Shown here one piece after another: positions 35,912 to 44,515 of a stretch of DNA of 64,000 nt. The translations under genes and the position numbers were made by a program. Origin of the DNA: Singulisphaera sp. GP187 (GTDB lineage: Bacteria > Planctomycetota > Phycisphaerae > Phycisphaerales > SM1A02); NCBI GenBank assembly GCA_945869475.1, contig CAMBOV010000003.1, forward strand, positions 62,001-126,000. The letters are read 5' to 3'. Within the stretch, counting starts at the first letter, position 1, and the number at the start of each line of letters is the position of its first letter. The notes beneath the pieces are model-generated. The model made no database searches, was not told where the DNA came from, and saw only the letters and a program-made list of their open reading frames with translations.

Positions 35912-37246
35912 GTGAGTGAGACCGACCCAAAATCTAAAGGAACACCAGCGGCGAGCGACTCGTCAGGACCCAACTCGGCCTCAGGAGCAAGCGCGAACCC
36001 AAATGCAGAGAGCGGCGGATCGCGCAGCGGAAGCGCGTCGGATTCACTCTTGGGCCGTCTCGTGATCGAACGCGGACTGGCGACCCAGGCGGAGATCGAC
36101 GCTGCCTTCTCGGCCCTTCGAGCGGCAACGAATCCGACGAGGACGTTCGTCGATGTGCTCGTGGATGGCCAAGTCGTCACTCGACGACAACTCGCGCGAA
36201 TACGTGCCGAGTCGGAGAGCGACAAGAGCGTCCTTCGAATTCCGGGGTATCAGATGATTCGCAAGCTCGGTGCGGGTGCGATGGCGAGCGTGTATCTCGC
36301 AAAGCAACTGAGCCTTGATCGACTCGTCGCGGTCAAGATTCTCCCCCACCGCTATTCGACCGATGCGACCTTCATCGAACGCTTCTACAAAGAGGGAAAG
36401 GCCGCGGCAAAGCTCTCCGATCCCAACATCGTGGGAGCGTTCGATGTCGGACAAGTCGGCGACCAACACTACTTCGTGATGGAGTACGTCGATGGCGAAA
36501 CGGTCTACGACCGCATCGTCCGATTCAAACGCTTGAAGGATCGCGACGCGCTCACCATCACCCGCCAAGTCGCGAGCGCGTTGAAGCATGCGCACGCAGC
36601 GGGCTTCATACACCGTGATATCAAGCCAAAAAACATCATGATCACGAAGGCGAACCTCGTGAAGCTCGCCGACTTGGGACTCGCTCGGGCGATGAGCGAC
36701 AAGAAGTCTGCCGAGGCAGAACGCCATCAAGCCTTTGGAACCCCGTACTACATCAGCCCCGAGCAGATTCGCGGCGCGATCGACCTCGGCCCTCCAGCAG
36801 ACATTTACGGACTCGGCGCAACGCTCTACCACATGCTGACTGGGCGAGTTCCATTCGAAGGGCGCACTCCCAAGGATGTGATGCAGAGTCATCTGCGCAA
36901 AGAACTCACTCCGCCCGATCAAGTCGTGAGCGGCATCGGTGAAGGCTCGGCTGAGATCGTCGAGATGATGATGAAGAAATCGCCGCGCGATCGCTACCAA
37001 TCTGCAGATGAGTTGCTCGAGGACATCGATCTCGCACTCGCCGGTCAACCCTTGCGATACGCTTCACGCCGCATCGATGTGGTCGACATCGCATCGGATG
37101 TCGAGGGCAGCGCCGAGTCAGAAATTCAATCGCCGACGAAGGGTGCCCCATTCTCAGGACTCGCGATGGCGTTGATCGCTGGACTCGCCGCGCTCTGCGG
37201 GGTTCTCGTGCTCACCCTGATCCTGCTCCACGTGCTGAAGAAGTGA
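35912..37246 (+). CDS. Membrane-anchored Ser/Thr protein kinase
   Basis: The 444-residue protein has a Ser/Gly/Asn-rich N-terminus (1-45). A ~60-residue segment 'LGRLVIERGLATQAEIDAAF..' and 'FVDVLVDGQVVTRRQLARI' follows, resembling the GspE N-terminal helical motif. The eukaryotic-type kinase domain (113-~380) has Gly-rich loop 'LGAGAMASVYLAK', lysine K142 ('VAVKIL'), catalytic loop HRDIKPKN (H234), DLG in place of DFG, and 'GTPYYISPEQ'. A C-terminal transmembrane helix ('LAMALIAGLAALCGVLVLTLIL') leaves almost no outer domain. GTG 35912 is the start. The signalling partner is not identified. Confidence 0.9.
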   Translation: MSETDPKSKGTPAASDSSGPNSASGASANPNAESGGSRSGSASDSLLGRLVIERGLATQAEIDAAFSALRAATNPTRTFVDVLVDGQVVTRRQLARIRAESESDKSVLRIPGYQMIRKLGAGAMASVYLAKQLSLDRLVAVKILPHRYSTDATFIERFYKEGKAAAKLSDPNIVGAFDVGQVGDQHYFVMEYVDGETVYDRIVRFKRLKDRDALTITRQVASALKHAHAAGFIHRDIKPKNIMITKANLVKLADLGLARAMSDKKSAEAERHQAFGTPYYISPEQIRGAIDLGPPADIYGLGATLYHMLTGRVPFEGRTPKDVMQSHLRKELTPPDQVVSGIGEGSAEIVEMMMKKSPRDRYQSADELLEDIDLALAGQPLRYASRRIDVVDIASDVEGSAESEIQSPTKGAPFSGLAMALIAGLAALCGVLVLTLILLHVLKK

Positions 37247-37254
37247 TCTCTGCC

Positions 37255-37734
37255 TTAGGAGGCGACTTCAACCATCATTTCAATCTCAACGCACGCATTC
37301 AGGGGAAGTGCGTTGGTTCCGACGGCGGCCCGCGCGTGGCGCCCAGCCTCTCCAAAAACCTGTTGAAGGAGGTCGCTTGCACCATTGGCGACCTTGGGCT
37401 GGTCGGCGAATCCATCGTCGCACGCCACAAAGACTCCCACGCGAACGATTCGCACGACATGGTCAAGCGTTCGTGACTCTCCTGCCACCACGGCGAGTGC
37501 ATTCAGGATGCATTGCCGAGCACATTCTTGCGCCATTTCGAGGGAGACAACTGAGGGCACCTTTCCGGTCGCGATCAGCGTGCCATCGCGAAAAGGCAAC
37601 TGGCCGCTCACGATCAGCAATTTTCCGGTTTGAACCGACGGAACGTACGACGCAACAGGCTTCGGCGCCGTCGGGAGGGCAAATCCAAGGCTGGCAAGAG
37701 TTTCCATGGCACGGTTTTTTGTCTGCGTTGACAT
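37255..37734 (-). CDS. RidA/YjgF-family protein
   Basis: The 159-residue protein has the RidA pattern 'VQTGKLLIVSGQLPFRDG', 'ARQCILNALAVV' and C-terminal 'LPLNACVEIEMMVEVA'. RidA members hydrolyse reactive enamine/imine intermediates. The lineage with an N-terminal 'METLASLGF..LPTAPKPVASYVP' extension resembles the YjgH/TdcF-like subgroup. TATCCT (37742-37747) ends seven bases before ATG 37734 and no Shine-Dalgarno exists, so a leaderless start is likely. It is convergent with the kinase gene. Confidence 0.88.
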   Translation of the reverse strand: MSTQTKNRAMETLASLGFALPTAPKPVASYVPSVQTGKLLIVSGQLPFRDGTLIATGKVPSVVSLEMAQECARQCILNALAVVAGESRTLDHVVRIVRVGVFVACDDGFADQPKVANGASDLLQQVFGEAGRHARAAVGTNALPLNACVEIEMMVEVAS

Positions 37735-38140
37735 GGCGGCAAGGATAGCCACCAAAAAATGAATTGATGAAAACAAGAACTTGACTCGATCCAAATCCGA
37801 ACTACATTCGTAGAGTCTTGTGTCTGCTAGTGGCTGACTGCGCCTTGTTGGTTACCGAACCTCGTTTCTTTAACGAACGTTCAACCCGTCCTTCTTGCCA
37901 GAATCTCTGGCCCGTTCTTCCCGCCCAGTCGCCGACAATTTGAATGCCTCCTCGGCCGTGCTTTCCATCTTTCGAATTTGATGGATCGACCGCGCCCGAC
38001 ATGAAGGATCATGAAGGATCTTGAAGGATCACTCGCTTTTTTCTTGATCTACGTTCACCGTGGACGGTCCACTGTGCCATTGATGATTGGTTTCGCTTTC
38101 CCGTTTCTACCCCAGTTTCTTACCCACTCGAGACAACACT
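37735..38140 (+). promoter_or_regulatory. Long leader region of the prepilin pair, with candidate promoter
   Basis: This 406-base gap contains no convincing gene. A plausible promoter is TTGACT (37781-37786), 16 bases, TACATT (37803-37808), which would give a leader of about 325 bases before ATG 38141. The leader holds the three-fold repeat at 38001-38030, a short hairpin GTGGAC-G-GTCCAC around 38060-38072, and pyrimidine-rich stretches. A 66-codon minus-strand frame (37802-38002) uses codons rare in this genome (AGA, TTA, CTA, GTA) and is not called. Confidence 0.45.
38001..38030. repeat. Three tandem copies of a 10-bp unit
   Basis: ATGAAGGATC, ATGAAGGATC and TTGAAGGATC lie head to tail (38001-38010, 38011-38020, 38021-38030) in the leader of the prepilin genes. 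Each copy contains AAGGA, but all are more than 100 bases from the start codon. Confidence 0.85.
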
Positions 38141-39079
38141 ATGAAAACACGCGCCTTTACTCTCGTCGAACTGCTCGTCGTTATCGCGATCATCGCGGTT
38201 CTCGTCGGACTCCTCCTTCCCGCGCTCGCCAAAGCTCAGGCGAATGCCAAGACTGTGAAGGACTCGACGCAAGTCACACAAATCCACAAGGCCTTCATGA
38301 TCGCTGCCAACGATGATGCTGCTGGTCGGCTTCCAACCCCAGGTCTGATCAATCGCCTCGCCGCCGTCATCGGCACGCAGGCTGTCCAGATGCAAGGTCA
38401 GGGCGCTCAGGATTATTCGAAGAACAACTCTGCCAACCTCTATTCAGCTGCGGTTGCTCGCGAGATGTTCAACACAGACATTCTCATCGGACCAACCGAA
38501 GTGAATCCAATCGTCGTCGAGAAGAAGGATTACGACTTCACCCAATACGATCCATCAGCGGACAAGTACTGGGACCCCACCCTGTTCATGAACATCCATC
38601 TCTCGCCAGGTGGCAACAATCCATTCTGCCACAGTTCGTTCAGTCACCAGCACCTCTTTGGAGATCGCAAGAAGATTTCCTGGCGCAACACCAGCGATAG
38701 CAGCAAGCCACTCGTTGGAACCCGTGGAACCAAGGACGGCGTGCTCAGCGGCGACGATTTCAAGAAGAGCCCAACGCTGCAATTGCATGGATCGAAGAAG
38801 GAATGGGAAGGCAACGTGTGCTTTGGAGACAACCACACTGAATTCCTGTTGAGCTTCTATCCAAACCAGGTGTCGTATGAGTGCGCGCAGCTCAACTTGA
38901 GCAAGGACAACATCTACAAGTGCGACTATGACTGCACGACCGCATCGGGCGCACAGCTCGGTCAAGGCACCCCAGCGAACACGGCCACGCAGAAGAGCGG
39001 TGATGCAGCGATCGGCATCACCATTGGTTCGCCAACCGAAGTTGCGGGCGCCAATGTCACGGATGCCTTGAATCAATAA
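38141..39079 (+). CDS. Prepilin-type N-methylation domain protein
   Basis: The 312-residue protein has a short basic leader and the prepilin motif 'RAFTLVELLVVIAIIAVLVGLLLPALAKAQANAKTVKD', with the +5 glutamate. It is cleaved and methylated by a prepilin peptidase. The C-terminal 'WEGNVCFGDNHTEF' resembles the end motif of the large planctomycete family of prepilin-like proteins. It is 312 residues, much longer than a GspG pseudopilin. The following gene is a paralogue. It starts at ATG 38141. Whether it builds a pilus or is exported individually is unknown. Confidence 0.85.
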   Translation: MKTRAFTLVELLVVIAIIAVLVGLLLPALAKAQANAKTVKDSTQVTQIHKAFMIAANDDAAGRLPTPGLINRLAAVIGTQAVQMQGQGAQDYSKNNSANLYSAAVAREMFNTDILIGPTEVNPIVVEKKDYDFTQYDPSADKYWDPTLFMNIHLSPGGNNPFCHSSFSHQHLFGDRKKISWRNTSDSSKPLVGTRGTKDGVLSGDDFKKSPTLQLHGSKKEWEGNVCFGDNHTEFLLSFYPNQVSYECAQLNLSKDNIYKCDYDCTTASGAQLGQGTPANTATQKSGDAAIGITIGSPTEVAGANVTDALNQ

Positions 39080-39122
39080 TCCAACACGCACAACAACCCT
39101 TATCAATACTTTGGAGAACACT

Positions 39123-39989
39123 ATGAAAAAGACACAACGTGCATTCACTCTGATCGAACTTCTGGTCGTTATGGCGATCATCGCGCTTCTGCTCGGAATC
39201 CTCTTGCCTGCGCTTGCGAAGGCTCGTGCGACGGCACGACAAGTCAAGGACTCAACGCAGATTCAACAGGTCCACAAGGGCTGGATGATTGCCTCGGTCG
39301 ACAGCACTCAAGGGCGCTTCCCAACTCCAGGCGAGATCAATCGCTTGGCATTCGGTGGCGCGCAACTTCCTGGGCGCGGCAATGAAGATGAATCGCGAAA
39401 CTCTCACCAGAGCCTTTTCGCAGCATGTCTATCAAAGCAGATGTTCTCGCCGCAGATTCTCATCAGCCCATCCGAGACCAGTTCGAAGATGGCGATCTGT
39501 GCCAACTTCAATTACAACGCATACCGACCAGCCTCAGACGTCTACTGGGATGAAACCAACTTCAAGATCGCCGGCACGGCTGCTGGGATCACCGCCGCGG
39601 CAACTTCCTACGCAACACTTCCACTCTCGAACACGGTTCGCCGCGCTCGTGAATGGCGCAACAGTGTGAATTCGAAGGTCGTCGTCTTGGGAAACCGAGG
39701 CGTCAAAGATGGTTCGATCACCCCCGCTGACTACGCAACGTCGAAGACTCTCGAGATTCACGGAGCGAAGGACGAATGGGATGGCAACCTCTGCTTCAAC
39801 GACAACCACGTCACGTTCGGTCGAACGTTTGTTCCAGAAGGTTGCGACCTTGTGACCGTCGGAACGACCAACATCGTCGACAATGTTTTCAAGCGCGACG
39901 ACACCAGCAAGGATGCGGACATGCTCATCCAATTGGTGACGAGTTGCACCGGCGGACTTCCTGCGAATCACATCGCCAGTTGGGATTGA
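39123..39989 (+). CDS. Prepilin-type N-methylation domain protein, paralogue of the preceding gene
   Basis: The 288-residue protein has the prepilin motif 'RAFTLIELLVVMAIIALLLGILLPALAKARATARQVKDSTQ'. It is collinear with the upstream protein ('DSTQIQQVHKGWMIA', 'GRFPTPGEINRLA', 'WDGNLCFNDNHVTF'). GGAG lies seven bases before ATG 39123. A terminator with duplicated arms follows, so the two genes form one transcription unit. No minor pilins are adjacent; the T2SS-like genes at 60-64 kb could supply the export machinery. Confidence 0.85.
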   Translation: MKKTQRAFTLIELLVVMAIIALLLGILLPALAKARATARQVKDSTQIQQVHKGWMIASVDSTQGRFPTPGEINRLAFGGAQLPGRGNEDESRNSHQSLFAACLSKQMFSPQILISPSETSSKMAICANFNYNAYRPASDVYWDETNFKIAGTAAGITAAATSYATLPLSNTVRRAREWRNSVNSKVVVLGNRGVKDGSITPADYATSKTLEIHGAKDEWDGNLCFNDNHVTFGRTFVPEGCDLVTVGTTNIVDNVFKRDDTSKDADMLIQLVTSCTGGLPANHIASWD

Positions 39990-40020
39990 TCTCGAGCGTT
40001 CGACCCTCCGTCAAGAATCA

Positions 40021-40088
40021 TGAGCCCCAGCCAAGTCGGCTGAGCCCCAGCCAAGTCGGCTGGGGCTTTTTTGCGCTGGGGCTTTTTT
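40021..40088 (+). terminator. Rho-independent terminator with duplicated 5' and 3' arms
   Basis: The core hairpin is AGCCCCAGCC (40043-40052), loop AAGTC, GGCTGGGGCT (40058-40067) and a T-run. A complete extra copy of the 5' arm with its loop sits just upstream (40021-40040, 20-bp direct repeat). An extra copy of the 3' arm with T-run (GCTGGGGCTTTTTT, 40075-40088) sits just downstream. Several alternative hairpins are possible. Confidence 0.9.
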
Positions 40089-40106
40089 CTCTACTCTTTC
40101 GAGATC

Positions 40107-41792
40107 GTGCTCGCGGTTCGCCTAGTTCTTCTCTCGCTGCTCGCCTCCCTCGGCGCCGAACTTGGCGCCGAATTTGGCCCACAGGCGGTGCCCGCAGAGC
40201 GTCATGCGAGCACGGTCGCGATCATCTCGGTGCGTGGACCCATCGATGATGTCACCGTTGTGTCCGTCATGCGACGGGCGCAGCGAGCGGTCGCCGGCGG
40301 CGCGGGGGCAATCGTGCTCGAATTTGATACGCCGGGTGGAGACTTGCTCGCGACACTTCAACTCTGCAATTACATCAAGACGCAGATGCCCGCCAACACC
40401 GTCGCATGGATTCACCCTCACGCGTACTCGGCTGGAACGATCCTGGCGCTCGCCACTCGCGAGATTCTGGTCGCTCCCGGATCGGCCTTCGGCGATGCCG
40501 CTCCGATCCAAGTCATGCCTGGTGCTGGACTCATTCCGCTTCCAGCGACAGAACGCGCGAAGATGGAGGCTCCAATCATTTCAGAAGTTGTCGATAGCGC
40601 GCGCAGGCGCGGCTACGACGAGAATCTCGTGCAGGGATTTGTGCGACTCGGCAGTGAACTCTGGTTGATCGAGAACATCGAGACGCACAAGCGGGCGCTC
40701 GTCGATGCCGCCGAGTACGGGGATGCGTTTGGTGAGAATCCTCCGCGTCAATCGCCGGCAATCCACCCGAACGCGCTGGCAACCGGCGACGACGGGAGCG
40801 AGGCGCCCGATCCATGGTTTGCGCGATTCGCGCCGAGCGACGTACTCGAGAGTCCATCCACGGCTCCTCGACCGCGCGTGCGACTCGCCGCGGCAGACCG
40901 AGGAGAGTGGAAACTCATTGGACAGATCGTCAAGTCAGACCAACTGCTCGTGCTCCATCCCGAGGAAGCGATCGCACTGGGCATCGCGAAGGGACCGATC
41001 GCAAATGATCAAGAACTCGCTGCATGGTTCGGCGCAACGTCACTCACGCGACTTGACGAGAACTGGTCGGAGTGGTTCGTTCGATTTCTCACAAGTTGGC
41101 CCGTGCGCATCGCGCTTATCGTGGCCTTGCTCGTCGGGTTCGTCGTCGAATCGATCACTCCTGGATTTGGACTCTTTGGCGTCTCTGCGGCGGTCGCCCT
41201 CTTGCTGCTCGTGGGGGCGCCCGCGTTCGTCGGTCTCGCCGAGTGGTGGGAACTGCTCGCCGTCGTCGTCGGACTCGCACTGGTCGCACTCGACGTCGTG
41301 ATCCTCCCACTGGGTGGTTGGGTCGCGCTCTGCGGTGGCGCACTCGTCTTAGGCGGGCTCGTGTCGAGTTTCGTCACGCGTGACCTCTCGTCGGTCGCAG
41401 GTCAGCAGCAACTCTTCATGAGTATTGGATCGACCCTCGCGGGAATCTTCGGTTCGGTCACGATTCTCTGGTTCGCATCGAAATCCCTGCCGCACTCGCC
41501 ATTTGCACGACGGGCAATTCTCACGACTGTTGCCTCGTCGCAGCGAAGCGGTGCGATCACGAGCGCGATCGCACTGCCGGCGGTCGGAACGATCGCCACC
41601 GCGCTCACGACACTCCGTCCGAGCGGTCGAGTGCTCGTTGACAATCGCCCCATTGACGCGCAGACCTCTGGCGAGTTCGTTGAACCGGGCATGCGTGTTC
41701 GAATTGTTCGACATCGCGGCACGAGTGTTGAGGTCGAACCGATCGGCGATGACTCTGGCGCAGCATTGACCAATCGAGGAGAATCTGCGTGA
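40107..41792 (+). CDS. NfeD1-type membrane-bound ClpP-class serine protease
   Basis: The 561-residue protein has a signal-like N-terminal helix and a ClpP-fold protease domain ('VAIISVRGPIDDVTVVSVMRR', 'AIVLEFDTPGGDLLA', 'HAYSAGTILALA' with the probable catalytic Ser). Four or more transmembrane helices follow ('IALIVALLVGFVVESITPGFGLFGVSAAVALLLL'), then a C-terminal OB-fold NfeD domain ('LRPSGRVLVDNRPIDAQTSGEFVEPGMRVRIV'). GTG 40107 is used because the frame upstream runs into the terminator. It lies directly upstream of a second NfeD protein and FloA, the standard gene set. The substrate is probably membrane or stomatin-associated proteins. Confidence 0.9.
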   Translation: MLAVRLVLLSLLASLGAELGAEFGPQAVPAERHASTVAIISVRGPIDDVTVVSVMRRAQRAVAGGAGAIVLEFDTPGGDLLATLQLCNYIKTQMPANTVAWIHPHAYSAGTILALATREILVAPGSAFGDAAPIQVMPGAGLIPLPATERAKMEAPIISEVVDSARRRGYDENLVQGFVRLGSELWLIENIETHKRALVDAAEYGDAFGENPPRQSPAIHPNALATGDDGSEAPDPWFARFAPSDVLESPSTAPRPRVRLAAADRGEWKLIGQIVKSDQLLVLHPEEAIALGIAKGPIANDQELAAWFGATSLTRLDENWSEWFVRFLTSWPVRIALIVALLVGFVVESITPGFGLFGVSAAVALLLLVGAPAFVGLAEWWELLAVVVGLALVALDVVILPLGGWVALCGGALVLGGLVSSFVTRDLSSVAGQQQLFMSIGSTLAGIFGSVTILWFASKSLPHSPFARRAILTTVASSQRSGAITSAIALPAVGTIATALTTLRPSGRVLVDNRPIDAQTSGEFVEPGMRVRIVRHRGTSVEVEPIGDDSGAALTNRGESA

Positions 41793-42403
41793 TGTCGACT
41801 CTTCAACTCTCACAACTCGCGGCTGCGGCTCCTCGTGAAGAGATCTACCTCTTCGTCTCGCTTGGACTTTTGGGACTCGCCATCGTCCTGCTCCTGCTCG
41901 AACTCTTCGTCCCCTCGGGAGGTGTGCTTGCTGTGATGACCGGCGTCAGTGCCGTCGCATCGATCGCATCCATGTTCACGTACGACGTGGACTGGGGAGG
42001 CATCTATCTCGCAGTGATGTGTGCAGGAAGCCCCATCGTCGTGCTGCTCGTGGTTAAGTTGTGGTCGAAGACTCCCCTCGCCAATCGCATGATCTTGAAA
42101 GAAGATGCGGATGGCCCGCGCCGCCCGAGCCGTGACGAACATCGCGCCGGTGACAATCCCGCCGTTGGACGCAGCGGAGTCGTCGCCACTGCCTCTGCAC
42201 GGCAGTTCGCTGAACTCGTTGGCCACGAAGGCACGACGCTCACGACGCTTCGGCCCATTGGATTTGTTCGCGTCAACGGGCTCCGTCTTGATGCGGTCGC
42301 TGAGAATGGCGTGATTGAGGTGGGTGTTGCCGTCATCGTGATCGATTCGATCGATGGTCAACTGCGCGTTCGAGAGTGCGACGCGCAACGAACCGCTGAG
42401 TAA
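41792..42403 (+). CDS. NfeD2-type short membrane protein
   Basis: The protein has about 203 residues: two or three N-terminal helices ('[32 protein letters not shown]', '[18 protein letters not shown]') and a C-terminal OB-fold NfeD domain ('[43 protein letters not shown]'). GAGGAGA (41776-41782) serves GTG 41789 or ATG 41792; ATG is used. The stop of nfeD1 overlaps, so the two are coupled. It is a partner for FloA encoded next. Confidence 0.88.
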   Translation: MSTLQLSQLAAAAPREEIYLFVSLGLLGLAIVLLLLELFVPSGGVLAVMTGVSAVASIASMFTYDVDWGGIYLAVMCAGSPIVVLLVVKLWSKTPLANRMILKEDADGPRRPSRDEHRAGDNPAVGRSGVVATASARQFAELVGHEGTTLTTLRPIGFVRVNGLRLDAVAENGVIEVGVAVIVIDSIDGQLRVRECDAQRTAE

Positions 42404-42437
42404 TCGCGTCGCTGTCGGGTTGCTGTACTCTTGGGGG

Positions 42438-43454
42438 ATGACTACACATTCTCTCATCCTCGCAGTTGTTGAACCTTGGGCGTGGGTTGCTCTCGCTGTC
42501 GTGGGTGTCATCGGACTCGTGTTTCTGCTCATTCTGGCGCAGTATCTGCAGCTGTGGATTCAAGCATGGCTGAGCGGCGCGCCCGTGAGCCTGCTCGACC
42601 TCATCATGATGCGCCTTCGAAAGGTGAATCCGTCACTGATCGTGCTCAACCGAATCAGCGCGAAGAAGACGGGGCTCGACATCAGCACCCAGCACATGGA
42701 AGCGCACTTTCTCGCTGGCGGGCGGGTCACCAACGTCGTTCGCGCAATGATCGCCGCTGAAAAAGCGGGCATCGACCTTCCCTGGGACCGCGCCGTCGCG
42801 ATCGATCTCGCAGGACGCGACATCGTCGATGCCGTCAACACCTCGGTGATGCCAAAGGTCATCGACTGCCCCAATCCGGCCTCGGGCAAGCAGACGATCG
42901 ATGCCGTGGCGAAAGATGGAATCCAACTACGCGCGAAGGCGCGCGTCACCGTGCGAACAAACATCTCGCGACTCGTTGGAGGCGCGACCGAAGAGACGAT
43001 CATCGCGCGCGTCGGCGAAGGAATCATCTCAACCATCGGATCGGCTCTCGATCACAAGAGCGTTCTTGAGAATCCAGATCGCATTTCAAAGACTGTGCTT
43101 GCGAAGGGGCTCGACTCGGGCACCGCCTTCGAGATTCTCTCGATCGACATCGCAGATGTTGACGTCGGCGAAAACATTGGCGCGCAATTGCAGGCGGCAC
43201 AAGCTGAAGCAGACACCAAGCGGTATCAAGCACAGGCCGAACAGCGGCGCGCGCTTGCCGTGGCGCTTGAGGCTGAGCATCTCGCCGAGGCACAGAAGAA
43301 TCGCGCGATCGTCATCCTCGCAGAGGCAGACATCCCGCGCGCTATCGCTGACTCGTTTCGCAGTGGCAACCTTGGCATCATGGACTACTACAAGATGAAG
43401 AACATGATGGCCGACACTGAGATGCGCACGTCGATTGGTAAGAACCCGGCGTAA
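42438..43454 (+). CDS. floA: Flotillin-like protein FloA (UPF0365)
   Basis: FloA is an SPFH-domain scaffold organising functional membrane microdomains. The 338-residue protein has one N-terminal membrane helix ('[17 protein letters not shown]'), the UPF0365 core ('[25 protein letters not shown]', '[21 protein letters not shown]', '[20 protein letters not shown]'), a coiled region ('[22 protein letters not shown]') and '[19 protein letters not shown]'. TACTCT (42426-42431) ends six bases before ATG 42438, implying its own leaderless promoter although it follows the NfeD genes. Confidence 0.94.
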   Translation: MTTHSLILAVVEPWAWVALAVVGVIGLVFLLILAQYLQLWIQAWLSGAPVSLLDLIMMRLRKVNPSLIVLNRISAKKTGLDISTQHMEAHFLAGGRVTNVVRAMIAAEKAGIDLPWDRAVAIDLAGRDIVDAVNTSVMPKVIDCPNPASGKQTIDAVAKDGIQLRAKARVTVRTNISRLVGGATEETIIARVGEGIISTIGSALDHKSVLENPDRISKTVLAKGLDSGTAFEILSIDIADVDVGENIGAQLQAAQAEADTKRYQAQAEQRRALAVALEAEHLAEAQKNRAIVILAEADIPRAIADSFRSGNLGIMDYYKMKNMMADTEMRTSIGKNPA

Positions 43455-43478
43455 GTCGCCTCGCGAGCGAGTTCAATC

Positions 43479-44498
43479 ATGAGCACGGCCATGGACGGCG
43501 CCTCCTCACAACCTGACCGAGATCAGCCGGCGAAACTGTCGCCGCGGTCGAAGGTTTTGCAGGCAGTCGGCTACGCGGTCGGCCTGGCAATTCTCGTCTG
43601 GTGTGTCTGGTACGCATCATCACAGGGTGACTGGTCGCGCGTGCGAAGTGCGAACCCGTGGCTGATCGGCGCAATTGTCGCCGTCAGCGCCGGGAGCATT
43701 TTTCTCAATGGCGTTCTTTTTCGACTCACACTCAATCCCGTGCGCCCGCGCGCGCGCGGTGCGAACGATCGCCGCGGGGCACCCACCGTCGCAACGCCGC
43801 TGCCAACACTCGGCGCAGTGACCGCAGTGAACTGGGTCTGCACCCTCGCAAACTTCGCGCCGCTGCGGCTTGGGATGATCGCACGTGTCACCTACCACAT
43901 GCGCGTCGATGGACTGCGATTCATCGAGATCGTCAATTGGTTCGCGCTCGACCTGATGACGTTTCTGCTGCCGATCACAGGAGTGATCGCAGCGACCTTT
44001 CTCGTTCGATCCTTTGGCTGGACGTGGATCGCGCTCGCTGTTGGCACCACAGCAGTGCTGACCTTTCTGGTCTGGTGGATCGCACACCTTCGCATCGTCC
44101 CCGTGCAGTTTCTCGAGAGCGCTCGCATCATCGGGGATGGTCCCACGCTGTTGCTCTGCCTTCCCATCCGCTGTGTTGATCTCGCGCTCAATGGGGTTCG
44201 AACCATTCTCGCGGCACAGATTCTTGGACTCAATCTCGACTACGCCGACAGCTTCGCGCTGGCATGCACTGGATTGCTCGCGAGCCTCGGTCCACTTGGT
44301 CGACTTGGATTTCGCGAGGCGGGATTTGCACTCGTCGCTCAATTGCTTGCCGCCAAGGGATTCGAGGGAGGAATTGACGCGGCGTTCGTGCAGCTCTCGA
44401 TCATCGACTCTGCGGGCGAGGCGATCGCGGCGCTCATTGGCGGCGTTCCACTTTCAATCTGGATGACACGGCGACTCATCCGCGCGAAGCGTGCGTGA
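43479..44498 (+). CDS. LPG synthase/flippase-like membrane protein (UPF0104 type)
   Basis: The 339-residue protein has about eight transmembrane helices and resembles the membrane domain of lysylphosphatidylglycerol synthase: 'WLIGAIVAVSAGSIFLNGVLFRL', 'NWVCTLANFAPLRLGMIARVTYHMR', 'GLLASLGPLGRLGFREAGFALVAQLL'. The soluble aminoacyl-transferase domain of MprF is absent, so it is more likely a lipid or lipid-linked sugar translocator. It follows floA by 24 bases. Confidence 0.75.
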   Translation: MSTAMDGASSQPDRDQPAKLSPRSKVLQAVGYAVGLAILVWCVWYASSQGDWSRVRSANPWLIGAIVAVSAGSIFLNGVLFRLTLNPVRPRARGANDRRGAPTVATPLPTLGAVTAVNWVCTLANFAPLRLGMIARVTYHMRVDGLRFIEIVNWFALDLMTFLLPITGVIAATFLVRSFGWTWIALAVGTTAVLTFLVWWIAHLRIVPVQFLESARIIGDGPTLLLCLPIRCVDLALNGVRTILAAQILGLNLDYADSFALACTGLLASLGPLGRLGFREAGFALVAQLLAAKGFEGGIDAAFVQLSIIDSAGEAIAALIGGVPLSIWMTRRLIRAKRA

Positions 44499-44515
44499 AC
44501 AGTCCGCAGGCGCGG

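Noticed and set aside
37802-38002. 66-codon basic ORF on the minus strand in the leader of the prepilin genes
   Set aside because: It uses AGA, TTA, CTA and GTA codons that the surrounding genes avoid, has no recognisable family or ribosome site, and is antisense to the putative leader.
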